Positions 26,338-35,524 of a stretch of 64,000 bases of DNA are shown in pieces (positions within the stretch are counted from its first letter, which is position 1; each line of letters starts with the position of its first letter). The position numbers and the translations under genes were made by a program. Below the pieces are notes generated by a model, which saw only the letters and a program-made list of their open reading frames with translations, ran no database searches and was not told the DNA's origin. This stretch comes from Stappia taiwanensis (GTDB taxonomy: Bacteria; Pseudomonadota; Alphaproteobacteria; Rhizobiales; Stappiaceae): contig NZ_BMCR01000003.1 in assembly GCF_014635285.1 (NCBI RefSeq), positions 682,001 through 746,000 on the forward strand, read 5' to 3'.

Positions 26338-27048
26338 ATGGCTTATGCAGAGCGTATGCTCGACACCGCCGGTGGACAGCAAGCGGCGGATCTTCCCGAC
26401 GCGCTGGTTTTCGGGCTGAAGGATGGAATGTCGACCACGGCCCATTCCCATGCCCCGCATTCGGTGGTGTTCTACGAAGGGGACAACGCCACCCGCTTTT
26501 ACGAAGTCGATGAAGGCATTGTCATGCTCTTCAAGCTGCTGCCCGACGGGCGCCGGCAGGTTGTGGAGATCCTGAACCCGGGTACGATCTTCGGCGTGTC
26601 GGCGGGCGATCTCTATGACTGTTCTGCGGAAACGCTGACCCGCACCTCCTTGCGCGCCTTCGACCGCCGCGAGGTGGAGCGCTCGCTTCCCCTGCAGCGG
26701 CATTTGACCCGCTGCTTGCTGACGCAGATGGAAACGCTGCATGACCATGCGGTTCTGCTCGGCCGCAAGTCGGCCATCGAGCGGGTGTCGAGCTTCCTGA
26801 TGCGGCTGGTGCCGCAGCGGGGCGGGATCGGCTGCATGGGGCCGGACAAGGAAAGCGCTTCCGACAGTCTCGATGTCGTCCTGACCATGACCCGGCAGGA
26901 AATCGCCGATTATCTCGGCCTGACCATCGAGACGGTGAGCCGGGTGATTTCCGACCTGAAGCGGCGCGGTCTGGTGACCGTTGAGCGGCAGGACCGGATC
27001 CGCATCAACCGCATCTGCGGCATCTGCCAGCTTTCCGGCATTCACTGA
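26338..27048 (+). CDS. fixK: FixK-like Crp/FNR transcription regulator
   Basis: A 236-residue Crp/FNR-family regulator. The cyclic-nucleotide-binding-like domain (FYEGDNATRFYEVDEGIVML) is followed by a helix-turn-helix whose recognition helix TIETVSRVISDLKRRG has the E-x2-S-R pattern that reads TTGA half sites. The N-terminal cysteine cluster of FNR is absent, which fits FixK/DNR rather than an Fe-S FNR. Two cysteines near the C-terminus (ICGICQ) are unusual. The start is ATG 26338 with AGGAGG. Expected targets are the cbb3 and hemN genes downstream, which carry matching boxes. Confidence 0.87.
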   Translation: MAYAERMLDTAGGQQAADLPDALVFGLKDGMSTTAHSHAPHSVVFYEGDNATRFYEVDEGIVMLFKLLPDGRRQVVEILNPGTIFGVSAGDLYDCSAETLTRTSLRAFDRREVERSLPLQRHLTRCLLTQMETLHDHAVLLGRKSAIERVSSFLMRLVPQRGGIGCMGPDKESASDSLDVVLTMTRQEIADYLGLTIETVSRVISDLKRRGLVTVERQDRIRINRICGICQLSGIH

Positions 27049-27083
27049 CACCGCCACCGGCGGACATGAAACATTGGACGGGG

Positions 27084-27116
27084 GCGGCCGGCGCTTTGGC
27101 GCGCGGCCGCTTTTTT
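27084..27116 (+). terminator. Rho-independent terminator after fixK
   Basis: A GC-rich hairpin (GCGGCC-g-GCGC paired with GCGC-GGCCGC, 27084-27110) is followed by six Ts, 36 bases after the fixK stop. Confidence 0.85.
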
Positions 27117-27193
27117 GATGTCCGCCCCTCAAGCCTGCGGGCGTTCGGCTTCGCTGCTCCGCCAGCCCGGCGGTCTTTGCCGCCCTTGCTGGC

Positions 27194-28564
27194 TCACACC
27201 GCGATGGAATGGCGCGCCGCGCCGGCGGCCAGATACGCATCGAAGGCGGCCGCCGCCACCCGCGCATAGCGCTGGCCGGGTTCGGTAATCCGCACCACGC
27301 CCCCCTCGAAGGTCGCCAGCCCATCGGCGATCATTTCCGCAAGCGCCGCGATGCTGGCGTCGAAATGGCTCGGCGGGAAGCCGAAGCGCTTGGCGATGGC
27401 CAGCACATCGGCTTCGTGGTCGGTCATCAGCCGTTCGATGATGTCGGCGCGGGCCCGGTCGTCGTCATCAAGGGCAATGCCCTTGGCGACCGGCAGCTCG
27501 CCGGCTTCGATGGACCGGCGCCAACCGCCGATGTCCGGCTGGTTCTGGCAATAGCCCTGGGGCAGGCGGCCGATGGAGGAGCAGCCCAGGCCGATCAGCG
27601 TGTCCGCCGTGTCGGTGGTGTAGCCCTGGAAGTTGCGGCGCAGGGTGCCGGCGGCCAGGGCGATCGCCATGCTGTCGTCGGGCAGGGCAAAATGGTCGAG
27701 GCCAATCGCCGTGTAGCCGGCCTCCCGCAGGGCGGCGCGGGCGCTGTCGGCCAGGGCGATCCGCTCCTCGACGCCGGGCAGGTCGGCCTCCTTGATCAGT
27801 CGTTGGTGTTTCTTGAACCAGGGCACATGGGCATAGCCGAACAGCGCGATCCGTCCGGGGGCCAGTTGCCGCGTCAGCCGCACGGTTTCGTCGATGGTGG
27901 CAAGGGACTGGTGCGGCAGACCGTACATCAGGTCGAAATTGAGGGCGGTGATGCCGACACCGCGCAGAAGGGCCACCGACCGTTCCACCTGTTCGAAAGG
28001 CTGGATGCGGCCGATGGCCTTCTGCACGACCGGGTCGAAATCCTGTACCCCGAGGCTGGCGCGGGTGATGCCGATGGTGGCAAGGGTATCGGCAAGCTCA
28101 GGTGTCACCGTGCGTGGATCAAGCTCGATGGCATGTTCGATCTCGGCCGTGAAGTCGAAACGGGTGCGCAGCCGCTCCGCCAGGGCCAGCAGGTTGTCGC
28201 GGGGCAAAAGGCTTGGCGTGCCGCCGCCCCAGTGGATATGCACCACCGGCCGGCGCAGGCCGGCAGGACCCGCCAGCCGGTCGGCGACCAGGTCGATTTC
28301 CCGCAAGAGGGTGTCGGCATAGGCGATCACCGGCTCGTCCTTGCGCGCGCCCTTGGTGTGGCAGCCGCAATAGGTGCAGATCGTCCGGCAATACGGCACA
28401 TGCAGGTAGAGCGACAGCGGGGTGCCCGCATCGATCCCGTCGAGCCAGCCGCCATAGACGGCGGCGTTGATCCCGGCGTGGAAATGCGGTGCCGTCGGAT
28501 AGCTGGTGTAGCGGGGCACGGTGCGCGTGGCGTAGCGTTGGTCGAGCTGGGTCATGAGCCGCAT
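27194..28564 (-). CDS. hemN: Oxygen-independent coproporphyrinogen III oxidase
   Basis: A 456-residue radical-SAM enzyme converting coproporphyrinogen III to protoporphyrinogen IX without O2. The [4Fe-4S] cysteines are C59, C63 and C66 in CRTICTYCGC, and the preceding LYLHVPYC and the following HIHWGGGTPSLL are diagnostic. QDFDPVVQKAIGRIQ and GYTTDTADTLIGLG match genuine HemN rather than HemW. The ATG at 28564 is used here, but MTQLDQRY from ATG 28555 is an equally good start and neither has a clear ribosome site. A FixK-type box lies just upstream, fitting induction at low oxygen. Confidence 0.92.
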   Translation of the reverse strand: MRLMTQLDQRYATRTVPRYTSYPTAPHFHAGINAAVYGGWLDGIDAGTPLSLYLHVPYCRTICTYCGCHTKGARKDEPVIAYADTLLREIDLVADRLAGPAGLRRPVVHIHWGGGTPSLLPRDNLLALAERLRTRFDFTAEIEHAIELDPRTVTPELADTLATIGITRASLGVQDFDPVVQKAIGRIQPFEQVERSVALLRGVGITALNFDLMYGLPHQSLATIDETVRLTRQLAPGRIALFGYAHVPWFKKHQRLIKEADLPGVEERIALADSARAALREAGYTAIGLDHFALPDDSMAIALAAGTLRRNFQGYTTDTADTLIGLGCSSIGRLPQGYCQNQPDIGGWRRSIEAGELPVAKGIALDDDDRARADIIERLMTDHEADVLAIAKRFGFPPSHFDASIAALAEMIADGLATFEGGVVRITEPGQRYARVAAAAFDAYLAAGAARHSIAV

Positions 28565-28590
28565 ATGACAGGGGGCGGGGCGGGCTTGCC

Positions 28591-28604
28591 TTGATTTTTC
28601 TCAA
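28591..28604 (-). promoter_or_regulatory. FixK/FNR-type box upstream of hemN
   Basis: On the minus strand it reads TTGAGAAAAATCAA, a TTGA-N6-TCAA palindrome with one mismatch to TTGAT-N4-ATCAA. Its centre is 33 bases before ATG 28564 and about 42 bases before ATG 28555. A class II activator at this spot would place the transcript start almost on the start codon. Confidence 0.7.
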
Positions 28605-28859
28605 GTGCGCTTTTCGGCGCGGCGCCTGCGGCATTTCGCGCGGGGGCTGGGCGAGGGGCGCCGTGGATGCGGTGAATGGGTTGATTGGTTGATTCAATCA
28701 TGTATTGCGCCGTCGCTACGGCTAGACTGGCGCCGTTCCCACACTTGACGATTCTCCGGTTCCGCCATTTCCTCGCTTCGCTCTTCCTTCAGCCTGTCCC
28801 TTGCGGCGCTGACCGTCCTTACCTTCGCTGCTGGCGGTGTCGGCGGTTGGGGCTTCACC

Positions 28860-29873
28860 GTGCTCGGCCTGCCGGCGGGCTGGCTGGCCGGGGCGATGGT
28901 CGCGGTCGCCGCGCTTGCCATTGCCGGGGTGCCCTGTGTCGTGCCGGATGCGCTGCGCTCGGTGGTCTTCGTCGTTCTCGGCCTGTCGATGGGGTCGGGC
29001 GTCAAACCGGAGACGCTGGCCCGGGTCGGCGAATGGCCGGTGACGATGGGGCTTTTGGTGGGGTCGGTGGTGGCGATCCTGCTGGCGACCTATGTCTATC
29101 AGCGCCGTATTGCCGGCTGGGACCGGCAGACCGCCTATTTCGCGGCGATTCCGGGGGCGCTCTCCTATGTGATGGTGCTGACGCTCGGCTATCCGAAGGC
29201 CGACATGGCGCGGGTGGCGCTGGCCCAGAGCCTGCGGGTGTTCATCCTCGTTGCCATCCTGCCGATGGCGCTCACCGGTGGCAGCATTGGGTCGATGGTG
29301 CCGGACGCGGCGGCTGAGCCCTTCGTCGGCGGCGGCCCGTTGCTGCTCCTGGTGCTGGCCGGGGCGGGCACCGGCTGGGCGGCGCAGCGTCTCGGCCTGC
29401 CGGCGGGGGCGCTGACCGGGCCGTTTTTTCTCAGTGCCATTCTCAATGCCAGCGGGCTGTTCGTCTTTACCCTGCCGGACTGGATGACGGTGCCCTGTTT
29501 CGCCGCGCTCGGCTGCGTCATCGGCTGCCGCTTTGCCAGCGTCTCGCCTTCCGCCCTTGGCCGGCTCCTTGTGGTCAGCCTCGGCGCCTTCGCCGTCGGC
29601 ATGTCGATTTCGCTGCTGATTTCGGCGGCCGTCTGGGCGTTTCTCGGCATTCCCTTCGGCCAGGTGCTGCTGGCCTTCGCGCCCGGCGGGCTGGAGGCGA
29701 TGATGCTTCTGGCCTTCCTGCTCGATCTGGATCCGGCCTTTGTTGCAGCGCATCAATTGGTGCGCTACATCGGCATGGTGCTGATTCTGCCGTTCGTGAC
29801 GTCGCGTGTTCTGGGGCCACCGGAAACAGGGGGCGCCGGACGGAATCGGATGGATATGCGGGATTCTGCGTAA
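28860..29873 (+). CDS. AbrB family membrane protein (start uncertain)
   Basis: A polytopic membrane protein of about 337 residues matching the duplicated AbrB family (once called putative ammonia monooxygenase). Each half starts with a LGLPAGWLAGA / LGLPAGALTGP motif, followed by helices such as SLRVFILVAILPM and FAPGGLEAMMLLA. The GTG at 28860 lies in the middle of the first motif. The same frame is open back to 28749 and codes a plausible first helix, so the true protein is longer. That upstream stretch has no ATG, GTG or TTG; ATT 28767 or CTG 28794 are the candidates. Function unknown. Confidence 0.75.
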   Translation: MLGLPAGWLAGAMVAVAALAIAGVPCVVPDALRSVVFVVLGLSMGSGVKPETLARVGEWPVTMGLLVGSVVAILLATYVYQRRIAGWDRQTAYFAAIPGALSYVMVLTLGYPKADMARVALAQSLRVFILVAILPMALTGGSIGSMVPDAAAEPFVGGGPLLLLVLAGAGTGWAAQRLGLPAGALTGPFFLSAILNASGLFVFTLPDWMTVPCFAALGCVIGCRFASVSPSALGRLLVVSLGAFAVGMSISLLISAAVWAFLGIPFGQVLLAFAPGGLEAMMLLAFLLDLDPAFVAAHQLVRYIGMVLILPFVTSRVLGPPETGGAGRNRMDMRDSA

Positions 29874-29961
29874 TATTCCGGATTTTTCGGGAATTTGATG
29901 TGCAAATCGTCGCATTCTCCGTTTGGCGGATGCAATGCATTGCAACATACCCTAAGCCATG

Positions 29962-29975
29962 TTGACCTGGATCAA
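29962..29975 (+). promoter_or_regulatory. FixK/FNR box of the ccoNOQP promoter
   Basis: TTGACCTGGATCAA matches TTGA-N6-TCAA perfectly. The centre is about 90 bases before the ccoN ATG. Class II placement (-41.5) predicts a transcript start near 30010 and a leader of about 50 bases. It matches the FixK encoded 3 kb upstream. Confidence 0.82.
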
Positions 29976-30058
29976 GGCGGTTTTCGGGCAATGCGCCATA
30001 CCGTCTTGCGGGACCCTGGCAAGGGGGTTTGGATCAATAACGGACTCGGGGCGCGGAC

Positions 30059-31714
30059 ATGGCTCAAGCAAAAGCCAAATACCTCACGCTTGAGGAAGGC
30101 TTCTTTGCGGCTTTCCTTATCGTGATTGCCTTCGCCTGCCTGATCATCGCTGGCAAGACCTATGATCAGGTGATGGCGTTTCACACGTCGCTCGGTGCGC
30201 TTTTTGCCGCCGTTGGCGCGTTCATCATCTTCAAGAACTATTTCGACGACGGCGGCATCGAGATCCCGCAGGAGATCGACGGCAAGCCGAATTACAATCT
30301 CGGGCCGATCAAGTTCGCCGCCTGGGCAGCCATGCTCTGGGGCGTCGCCGGCTTCACCGTCGGCCTGATCGTCGCGCTGCAGCTCGCCTATCCGGTGTTG
30401 AACCTCGACCTGCCCTGGACCAGCTTCGGCCGTTTGCGGCCGCTGCACACCTCGGCGGTGATCTTTGCGTTCGGCGGCAACGTGCTGCTCGGCACCTCCT
30501 TCTACGTGGTGCAGCGCACCTCGCGGGCGCGGATGCCGGGGCGGATCGCTCCCTGGTTCGTGATCCTGGGCTACAATGCCTTCATCGTGATCGCCGGAAC
30601 GGGCTATCTGCTGGGCGCGACCCAGTCGAAGGAATACGCCGAGCCGGAATGGTATGCCGACCTGTGGCTGACCATTGTCTGGGTGGCGTATCTCTTGCTG
30701 TTCCTGGGTACGATCTGGAAGCGCAAGGAGTCACATATCTATGTGGCGAACTGGTTCTACCTTGCCTTCATCATCACCATCGCCATGCTGCATATCGTCA
30801 ACAACCTGACGATCCCGGTGACGATCTACGGCACCAAATCCTACATCCTGTGGTCGGGTGTGCAGGACGCCATGGTGCAGTGGTGGTACGGCCATAACGC
30901 GGTCGGGTTCTTCCTCACCGCCGGCTTCCTGGCCATCATGTACTACTTCGTGCCCAAGCGGGCCGAGCGGCCGGTCTATTCCTACCGGCTGTCGATCGTG
31001 CACTTCTGGGCGCTGATCTTTCTGTACATCTGGGCCGGTCCGCACCATCTGCACTACACGGCGCTGCCGCAGTGGGCCTCGACCCTGGGCGCGACCTTCT
31101 CGATCATCCTGTGGATGCCCTCCTGGGGCGGCATGATCAACGGTCTGATGACCCTGTCCGGTGCCTGGGACAAGCTGCGCACCGATCCGGTTCTGCGGAT
31201 GATGGTCGTCTCCATCGCCTTCTACGGCATGTCGACCTTCGAAGGTCCCTTGATGAGCCTGCGTTCGGTCAACTCGCTGTCGCACTACACGGACTGGACC
31301 ATCGGTCACGTGCATTCCGGCGCGCTTGGCTGGGTTGGCTACATCTCCTTCGGTGCGCTCTACTGCCTGATCCCGTGGCTGTGGAACAAGAAGCAGGTCT
31401 ACTCGCTGCGGCTGGTGAACTGGCACTTCTGGATCTCCACCATCGGCATCGTTCTGTACATCTGCGCGATGTGGGTGTCGGGTATCATGCAGGGCCTGAT
31501 GTGGCGCGCTTACGACAAGCTCGGTTTCCTGGAGTACTCCTTCATCGAGACCGTCGAGGCGATGCATCCCTTCTACGTGATCCGTGCCATGGGCGGCGCC
31601 CTGTTCGTCGCTGGTGCCCTGATCATGGTCTACAACCTGTGGATGACGGTTCGTCATGGCGAGGCTGAGGAAGCCAAGGCCATCGAGACCGGCGCCATGG
31701 CCCCTGCGCAGTAA
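30059..31714 (+). CDS. ccoN: cbb3-type cytochrome c oxidase subunit I
   Basis: A 551-residue catalytic subunit of the high-affinity cbb3 oxidase, holding low-spin heme b, heme b3 and CuB. About 12-14 membrane spans are visible. Histidine ligands can be seen in [15 protein letters not shown], the CuB/heme b3 region [22 protein letters not shown] and [13 protein letters not shown]. It is the first gene of ccoNOQP, 15 bases before ccoO, and is preceded by a FixK box. Its length is within the usual range for alphaproteobacterial CcoN. Confidence 0.97.
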   Translation: MAQAKAKYLTLEEGFFAAFLIVIAFACLIIAGKTYDQVMAFHTSLGALFAAVGAFIIFKNYFDDGGIEIPQEIDGKPNYNLGPIKFAAWAAMLWGVAGFTVGLIVALQLAYPVLNLDLPWTSFGRLRPLHTSAVIFAFGGNVLLGTSFYVVQRTSRARMPGRIAPWFVILGYNAFIVIAGTGYLLGATQSKEYAEPEWYADLWLTIVWVAYLLLFLGTIWKRKESHIYVANWFYLAFIITIAMLHIVNNLTIPVTIYGTKSYILWSGVQDAMVQWWYGHNAVGFFLTAGFLAIMYYFVPKRAERPVYSYRLSIVHFWALIFLYIWAGPHHLHYTALPQWASTLGATFSIILWMPSWGGMINGLMTLSGAWDKLRTDPVLRMMVVSIAFYGMSTFEGPLMSLRSVNSLSHYTDWTIGHVHSGALGWVGYISFGALYCLIPWLWNKKQVYSLRLVNWHFWISTIGIVLYICAMWVSGIMQGLMWRAYDKLGFLEYSFIETVEAMHPFYVIRAMGGALFVAGALIMVYNLWMTVRHGEAEEAKAIETGAMAPAQ

Positions 31715-31728
31715 GGGGAGAGGCACCC

Positions 31729-32463
31729 ATGTCACTCTGGAAAAAGCACGAAATCTTTGAAAAGCACTCCATCGTGCTCGTCATCGGCATCCTCTTCGTG
31801 GTGTCGATTGGCGGCCTGGTGGAAATTGCGCCGCTCTTCTATCTGAAGAGCACCATCGAGAAGGTGGAGGGGATGCGCCCCTACACCCCGCTGGAGCTGG
31901 CGGGACGTAACGTCTACGTCCGCGAAGGCTGCTATCTCTGCCATTCGCAGATGATCCGTCCGATGCGCGACGAGCTGGAGCGCTACGGCCGTTTCTCCCT
32001 GGCGGCGGAATCCATGTATGATCACCCCTTCCAGTGGGGGTCGAAGCGGACCGGTCCGGACCTTGCGCGCGTTGGCGGCAAGTACTCCGACGAGTGGCAC
32101 CGCGACCATCTGGTCAACCCGCGTTCGGTGGTGCCGGAATCGATCATGCCGGGCTATCCGTTCCTGCTTGAGACCAGGCTGGACAGTCGGAGCATCGCTG
32201 ATCACCTGACCGCCAACGCGGTGGCCGGGGTGCCCTATTCGGAGGAGCAGATCGCCGAGGCCCGCAAGGACATGATGGCGCAGGCCAATCCCGATGGCGA
32301 CGATGTCGACGCCTTCCTGGAGCGCTATCCCAACGCGATCGTCCGTGATTTCGACGGCAACCCGAAGGAAGTGACTGAGATGGATGCCCTTGTGGCCTAT
32401 CTCCAGATGCTCGGGACGCTGGTCGATTTCTCGATCTATGACGACAAGGCCAACCTGCGCTAG
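31729..32463 (+). CDS. ccoO: cbb3 oxidase subunit II, mono-heme cytochrome c
   Basis: A 244-residue membrane-anchored cytochrome c passing electrons to CcoN. One N-terminal membrane helix (about residues 14-36) is followed by the heme site C68-x2-C71-H72 ([13 protein letters not shown]). The distal methionine is probably in [11 protein letters not shown]. The gene lies 15 bases after ccoN with a GGGGAGAGG ribosome site. Confidence 0.96.
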   Translation: MSLWKKHEIFEKHSIVLVIGILFVVSIGGLVEIAPLFYLKSTIEKVEGMRPYTPLELAGRNVYVREGCYLCHSQMIRPMRDELERYGRFSLAAESMYDHPFQWGSKRTGPDLARVGGKYSDEWHRDHLVNPRSVVPESIMPGYPFLLETRLDSRSIADHLTANAVAGVPYSEEQIAEARKDMMAQANPDGDDVDAFLERYPNAIVRDFDGNPKEVTEMDALVAYLQMLGTLVDFSIYDDKANLR

Positions 32464-32478
32464 GGGAAGGGGATTGCG

Positions 32479-32634
32479 ATGAACGAAGCTTACACCTCCG
32501 TCGCCAGCTTCGCCCAGACCTGGGGCTTGGCCTACTTCGTGCTCTTGTTTGCCGGTGTCCTTGTCTATGCACTGTGGCCGAAGAACCGCAGCCGGTTCGA
32601 GGATGCCGCGCAGATCCCCTTGCGGGAGGATTGA
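32479..32634 (+). CDS. ccoQ: cbb3 oxidase small subunit CcoQ
   Basis: A 51-residue single-span protein (MNEAYTSVASFAQTWG, then a helix FVLLFAGVLVYALWP, then charged KNRSRFEDAAQIPL). The length, the position between ccoO and ccoP, and the YALWPKNRSRFEDAA pattern fit CcoQ/FixQ, which stabilises the complex. It is 15 bases after ccoO and 3 bases before ccoP. Confidence 0.93.
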   Translation: MNEAYTSVASFAQTWGLAYFVLLFAGVLVYALWPKNRSRFEDAAQIPLRED

Positions 32635-32637
32635 TCA

Positions 32638-33516
32638 ATGGCTGATACGCACACCAAGGAAATCGACGAAATCTCTGGCGTCGAGACCACCGGCCACGAG
32701 TGGGACGGCTTGAAGGAACTGAACAATCCGCTGCCCCGGTGGTGGTTGTACATGACCTACGCCTGTATCGTCTGGGCCATCGGCTACTGGATCGTCTATC
32801 CCTCCTGGCCCCTGGTCTCCAGCTATGCCACGGGTGTTCTGGGCGACAGCCAGCGCGCCAACGCGCTGGCCGCCTATGATGCGGGCATGGCCGAGCGCGC
32901 GCAGATCGGCGAGAAGCTGATCAATGCCTCGCTCGAGGAGATCCAGTCGACCCAGTCCCTGCTTGAGTTCGCCATGGCGAACGGCAAGGCGGCCTTCGGT
33001 GACAACTGCGCCGCCTGTCACGGCTCGGGTGCCACCGGCGCCATCGGTTATCCCAACCTGCAGGACGACCAGTGGATCTGGGGCGGGACGCTGGACGACA
33101 TCCACACCACCTTGCAGTACGGCATCCGCTCGGGTCATGACGAGGCGCGGATCGGCGACATGCCGGCCTTCGGCGCCGACGAGCTGCTCAGCAAGGAAGA
33201 AATCCGTCAGGTCGCCAACTACGTGGGCGAAAAGGCGGGGCTCGAGCCGGAAGAGGGGATCGACCTTGCCGCTGGCGAGACGGTCTACGTCGACAACTGC
33301 GCCGCCTGCCATGGCGAGGACCTGAAGGGCATGCGCGAGGTTGGTGCTCCCAACCTGCTGGCTCGGAACTACCTCTATGGCAAGTCGATCGACTCGATCG
33401 TCGCGCAGGTGACCGACTCCCGCAATGGCGTGATGCCGGCCTGGTCGACCCGCCTGGAGCCGGCGACGGTCAAGTCGCTCGCGGTCTACGTCCACGCACT
33501 GGGCGGCGGCGAATAA
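32638..33516 (+). CDS. ccoP: cbb3 oxidase subunit III, di-heme cytochrome c
   Basis: A 292-residue di-heme cytochrome c. The N-terminal HEWDGLKELNNPLPRWW is diagnostic, and the membrane helix follows at about residues 36-57. Heme sites are C124-x2-C127-H128 and C221-x2-C224-H225, both reading CAACHG. Axial methionines are probably in GDMPAFG and GVMPAWS. It accepts electrons from soluble cytochrome c. It is the last gene of ccoNOQP, followed by a strong terminator. Confidence 0.96.
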   Translation: MADTHTKEIDEISGVETTGHEWDGLKELNNPLPRWWLYMTYACIVWAIGYWIVYPSWPLVSSYATGVLGDSQRANALAAYDAGMAERAQIGEKLINASLEEIQSTQSLLEFAMANGKAAFGDNCAACHGSGATGAIGYPNLQDDQWIWGGTLDDIHTTLQYGIRSGHDEARIGDMPAFGADELLSKEEIRQVANYVGEKAGLEPEEGIDLAAGETVYVDNCAACHGEDLKGMREVGAPNLLARNYLYGKSIDSIVAQVTDSRNGVMPAWSTRLEPATVKSLAVYVHALGGGE

Positions 33517-33549
33517 GCGGCCAATTGCCAAACGGCCACAAGATGGAAG

Positions 33550-33576
33550 AGGCGCCCCTCGGTGGGCGCCTTTTTT
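33550..33576 (+). terminator. Terminator of ccoNOQP
   Basis: A perfect stem GGCGCCC/GGGCGCC (33551-33557, 33564-33570) is extended by an A-T pair and followed by six Ts, 34 bases after the ccoP stop. Confidence 0.92.
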
Positions 33577-33887
33577 CGTGAGGACGGAGCTTCCGGCGAA
33601 AAGAACGGCGCAAAATTGCGTCTTTTTGCAGCCGAGTTGTGCGGAAAACAGGTCAACTTGCGTTAATATGAAACTGGATGCGCGCTGTCGGAGGGGCCGG
33701 CGGGACTGGTCAAGGCCAGTGGGAGGACGCGGCGGGTGACGGATTGTCGCGGTGTTGACGTGTCGCAACCCCAGGGACATCCGCACGGCATATGATGCGA
33801 CCAAGCGAGAAGGGAGTGGGCCAGGTTATGCCCGGCTCCCAGGCCTTGCGTGGTCCCATAGGGGCGGGACGACGAGAGACAGGAAAC

Positions 33888-35357
33888 ATGGACGGAACAA
33901 TGCGCGCAGAAACGGATCCCGCCGGAGCCGGGGCTCATCCGGAGGAGTGGTTTGCCTCCGCCAAGAAGATCTATCCGATGGCGGTGCACGGCACCTTCCG
34001 CAAGATCAAATGGGCGGTGCTGTTTGTAACCCTCGGAATCTACTACTTCTTGCCGTTCGTCCGTTGGGATCGCGGGCCGGACGCTCCCGATCAGGCGGTG
34101 CTGATCGATATCGCCGGGCGGCGCGCCTACTTCTTCTTCATCGAGATCTGGCCGCAGGAGGTCTACTACCTCACCGGGCTGTTGATTCTCGCGGCCATGG
34201 GCCTGTTCCTGATGAACGCGGTCGCCGGCCGGGTCTGGTGCGGCTATCTTTGCCCGCAGACCGTCTGGACCGATCTGTTCCTGTGGATCGAGCGCCACAC
34301 CGAGGGCGACCGGCGCGACCGGATGCGGCTTGCCAAGGAACCTTGGGGTCTGCGCAAGGTCACCCAGAAGATCTCCAAACATACCCTCTGGCTGCTGATC
34401 GCCTGGTGGACCGGCGGTGCCTGGGTTCTGTATTTCTCCGACGCGCCGACCCTGGTGAAGGATCTGGCGACCGGGCAGGGGCCCTTCGCCGCCTATCTGT
34501 GGATTGGCATCCTGACCTTCACCACCTACGCGCTGGCCGGACACATGCGCGAACAGGTGTGTATCTTCCTCTGCCCCTGGCCGCGCATCCAGGCGGCGCT
34601 GACGGACGAAGAAGCGCTCAACGTCACCTATCGCTATGATCGCGGTGAGCCGCGCGGGTCGTTGAAGCAGAATCGCAAGCTGGAGGCCGAAGGGCTGCCC
34701 GCCGGGGATTGCGTCGACTGCGCCCAGTGCTTCCATGCCTGCCCGACCGGCGTGGATATCCGCAATGGCACCCAGCTTGGCTGCATCCAGTGTGGCCTGT
34801 GCATCGACGCCTGCGACGCAGTGATGGACAAGGTGGGCAAGCCGCGCGGTCTGATTGCCTATGACACGGACGAGAACGTCAAGCGGCGCATGGAAGGCAA
34901 GGAAACCTTCGTCCGCATCGTGCGCCCGCGCACGCTGATCTATGTGGCGATGATCGCGCTGGTCGCCGGCATCATGGCCTATGCGCTGGCAACCCGCGCC
35001 TATGAGGGCGTGAATGTCCTGCACGATCGCAATCCGATCTATGTGGAACTGTCCGACGGTGCGGTGCGCAACGGCTACACGATCCGCCTGCTGAACAAGC
35101 GTCCGCTCGCCCGCGACTTCATCCTGGCGGTCGAGGGCATGCCGGAAGGCACCCGGATCGAGGCGGTCGGCATTGAGGAGAACGTCCTCGGCAAGCCGGT
35201 CATCCCGGTGGGGCCGGATACCACCCGCGAGGTGCGTGTTCTGGTGTTCTCGCCGGCTGACGTGAAGATGGACAAGACCACGCCGGTGACCTTCCGGATC
35301 ACGGAAACGGTGATGGGCGATGTCGCCCGGGCGCGGGACTTCTTCAAGGCGCCATGA
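33888..35357 (+). CDS. ccoG: cbb3 oxidase assembly ferredoxin-like protein CcoG/FixG
   Basis: A 489-residue membrane Fe-S protein that reduces copper for cbb3 assembly. It has five or so spans, the conserved CGYLCPQTVW and CIFLCPWPRIQ cysteine motifs, and two 4Fe-4S ferredoxin clusters (CVDCAQCFHACPTGVDIR and CIQCGLCIDACDAV). The C-terminus is an Ig-like domain (IRLLNKRPLARDF). The ATG at 33888 has an AGGA site; the frame extends upstream to 33792 without conserved sequence. The 350 bases before it hold the ccoP terminator and no clear FixK box. Confidence 0.95.
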   Translation: MDGTMRAETDPAGAGAHPEEWFASAKKIYPMAVHGTFRKIKWAVLFVTLGIYYFLPFVRWDRGPDAPDQAVLIDIAGRRAYFFFIEIWPQEVYYLTGLLILAAMGLFLMNAVAGRVWCGYLCPQTVWTDLFLWIERHTEGDRRDRMRLAKEPWGLRKVTQKISKHTLWLLIAWWTGGAWVLYFSDAPTLVKDLATGQGPFAAYLWIGILTFTTYALAGHMREQVCIFLCPWPRIQAALTDEEALNVTYRYDRGEPRGSLKQNRKLEAEGLPAGDCVDCAQCFHACPTGVDIRNGTQLGCIQCGLCIDACDAVMDKVGKPRGLIAYDTDENVKRRMEGKETFVRIVRPRTLIYVAMIALVAGIMAYALATRAYEGVNVLHDRNPIYVELSDGAVRNGYTIRLLNKRPLARDFILAVEGMPEGTRIEAVGIEENVLGKPVIPVGPDTTREVRVLVFSPADVKMDKTTPVTFRITETVMGDVARARDFFKAP

Positions 35358-35364
35358 TGACGGG

Positions 35365-35397
35365 GGCCCCGGCGGCGCGCCGGGGCCTCACCTTTTT
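35365..35397 (+). terminator. Terminator after ccoG
   Basis: A perfect 9-bp stem (GGCCCCGGC / GCCGGGGCC, 5-base loop) is followed by TCACCTTTTT, 8 bases after the ccoG stop. It separates ccoG from fixH, so the assembly genes may have their own promoter. Confidence 0.85.
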
Positions 35398-35524
35398 GCG
35401 GTAAATGTCCCGATGGGGCCATTGCCGACTGTCGTGCCATGCCGCAACGCGGTATGCTGCCGCGCAAGGATGGTCCATCCATGACCCTGTCTTTCATGGA
35501 TACAACGTCAAAGCGATCGCACTC

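Noticed and set aside
28681-28700. TTGATTGGTTGATTCAATCA as an FNR-type site
   Set aside because: Half sites are present, but none is correctly spaced and inverted.
28685-29317. 210-codon frame overlapping the AbrB-family gene
   Set aside because: Shadow in another frame; its content is Gly/Arg-rich with no helices, while the neighbouring frame encodes the membrane protein.
33600-33700. Possible FixK box upstream of ccoG
   Set aside because: Words such as TTGCGTTAATATGAA do not give TTGA-N6-TCAA; the match is too weak.
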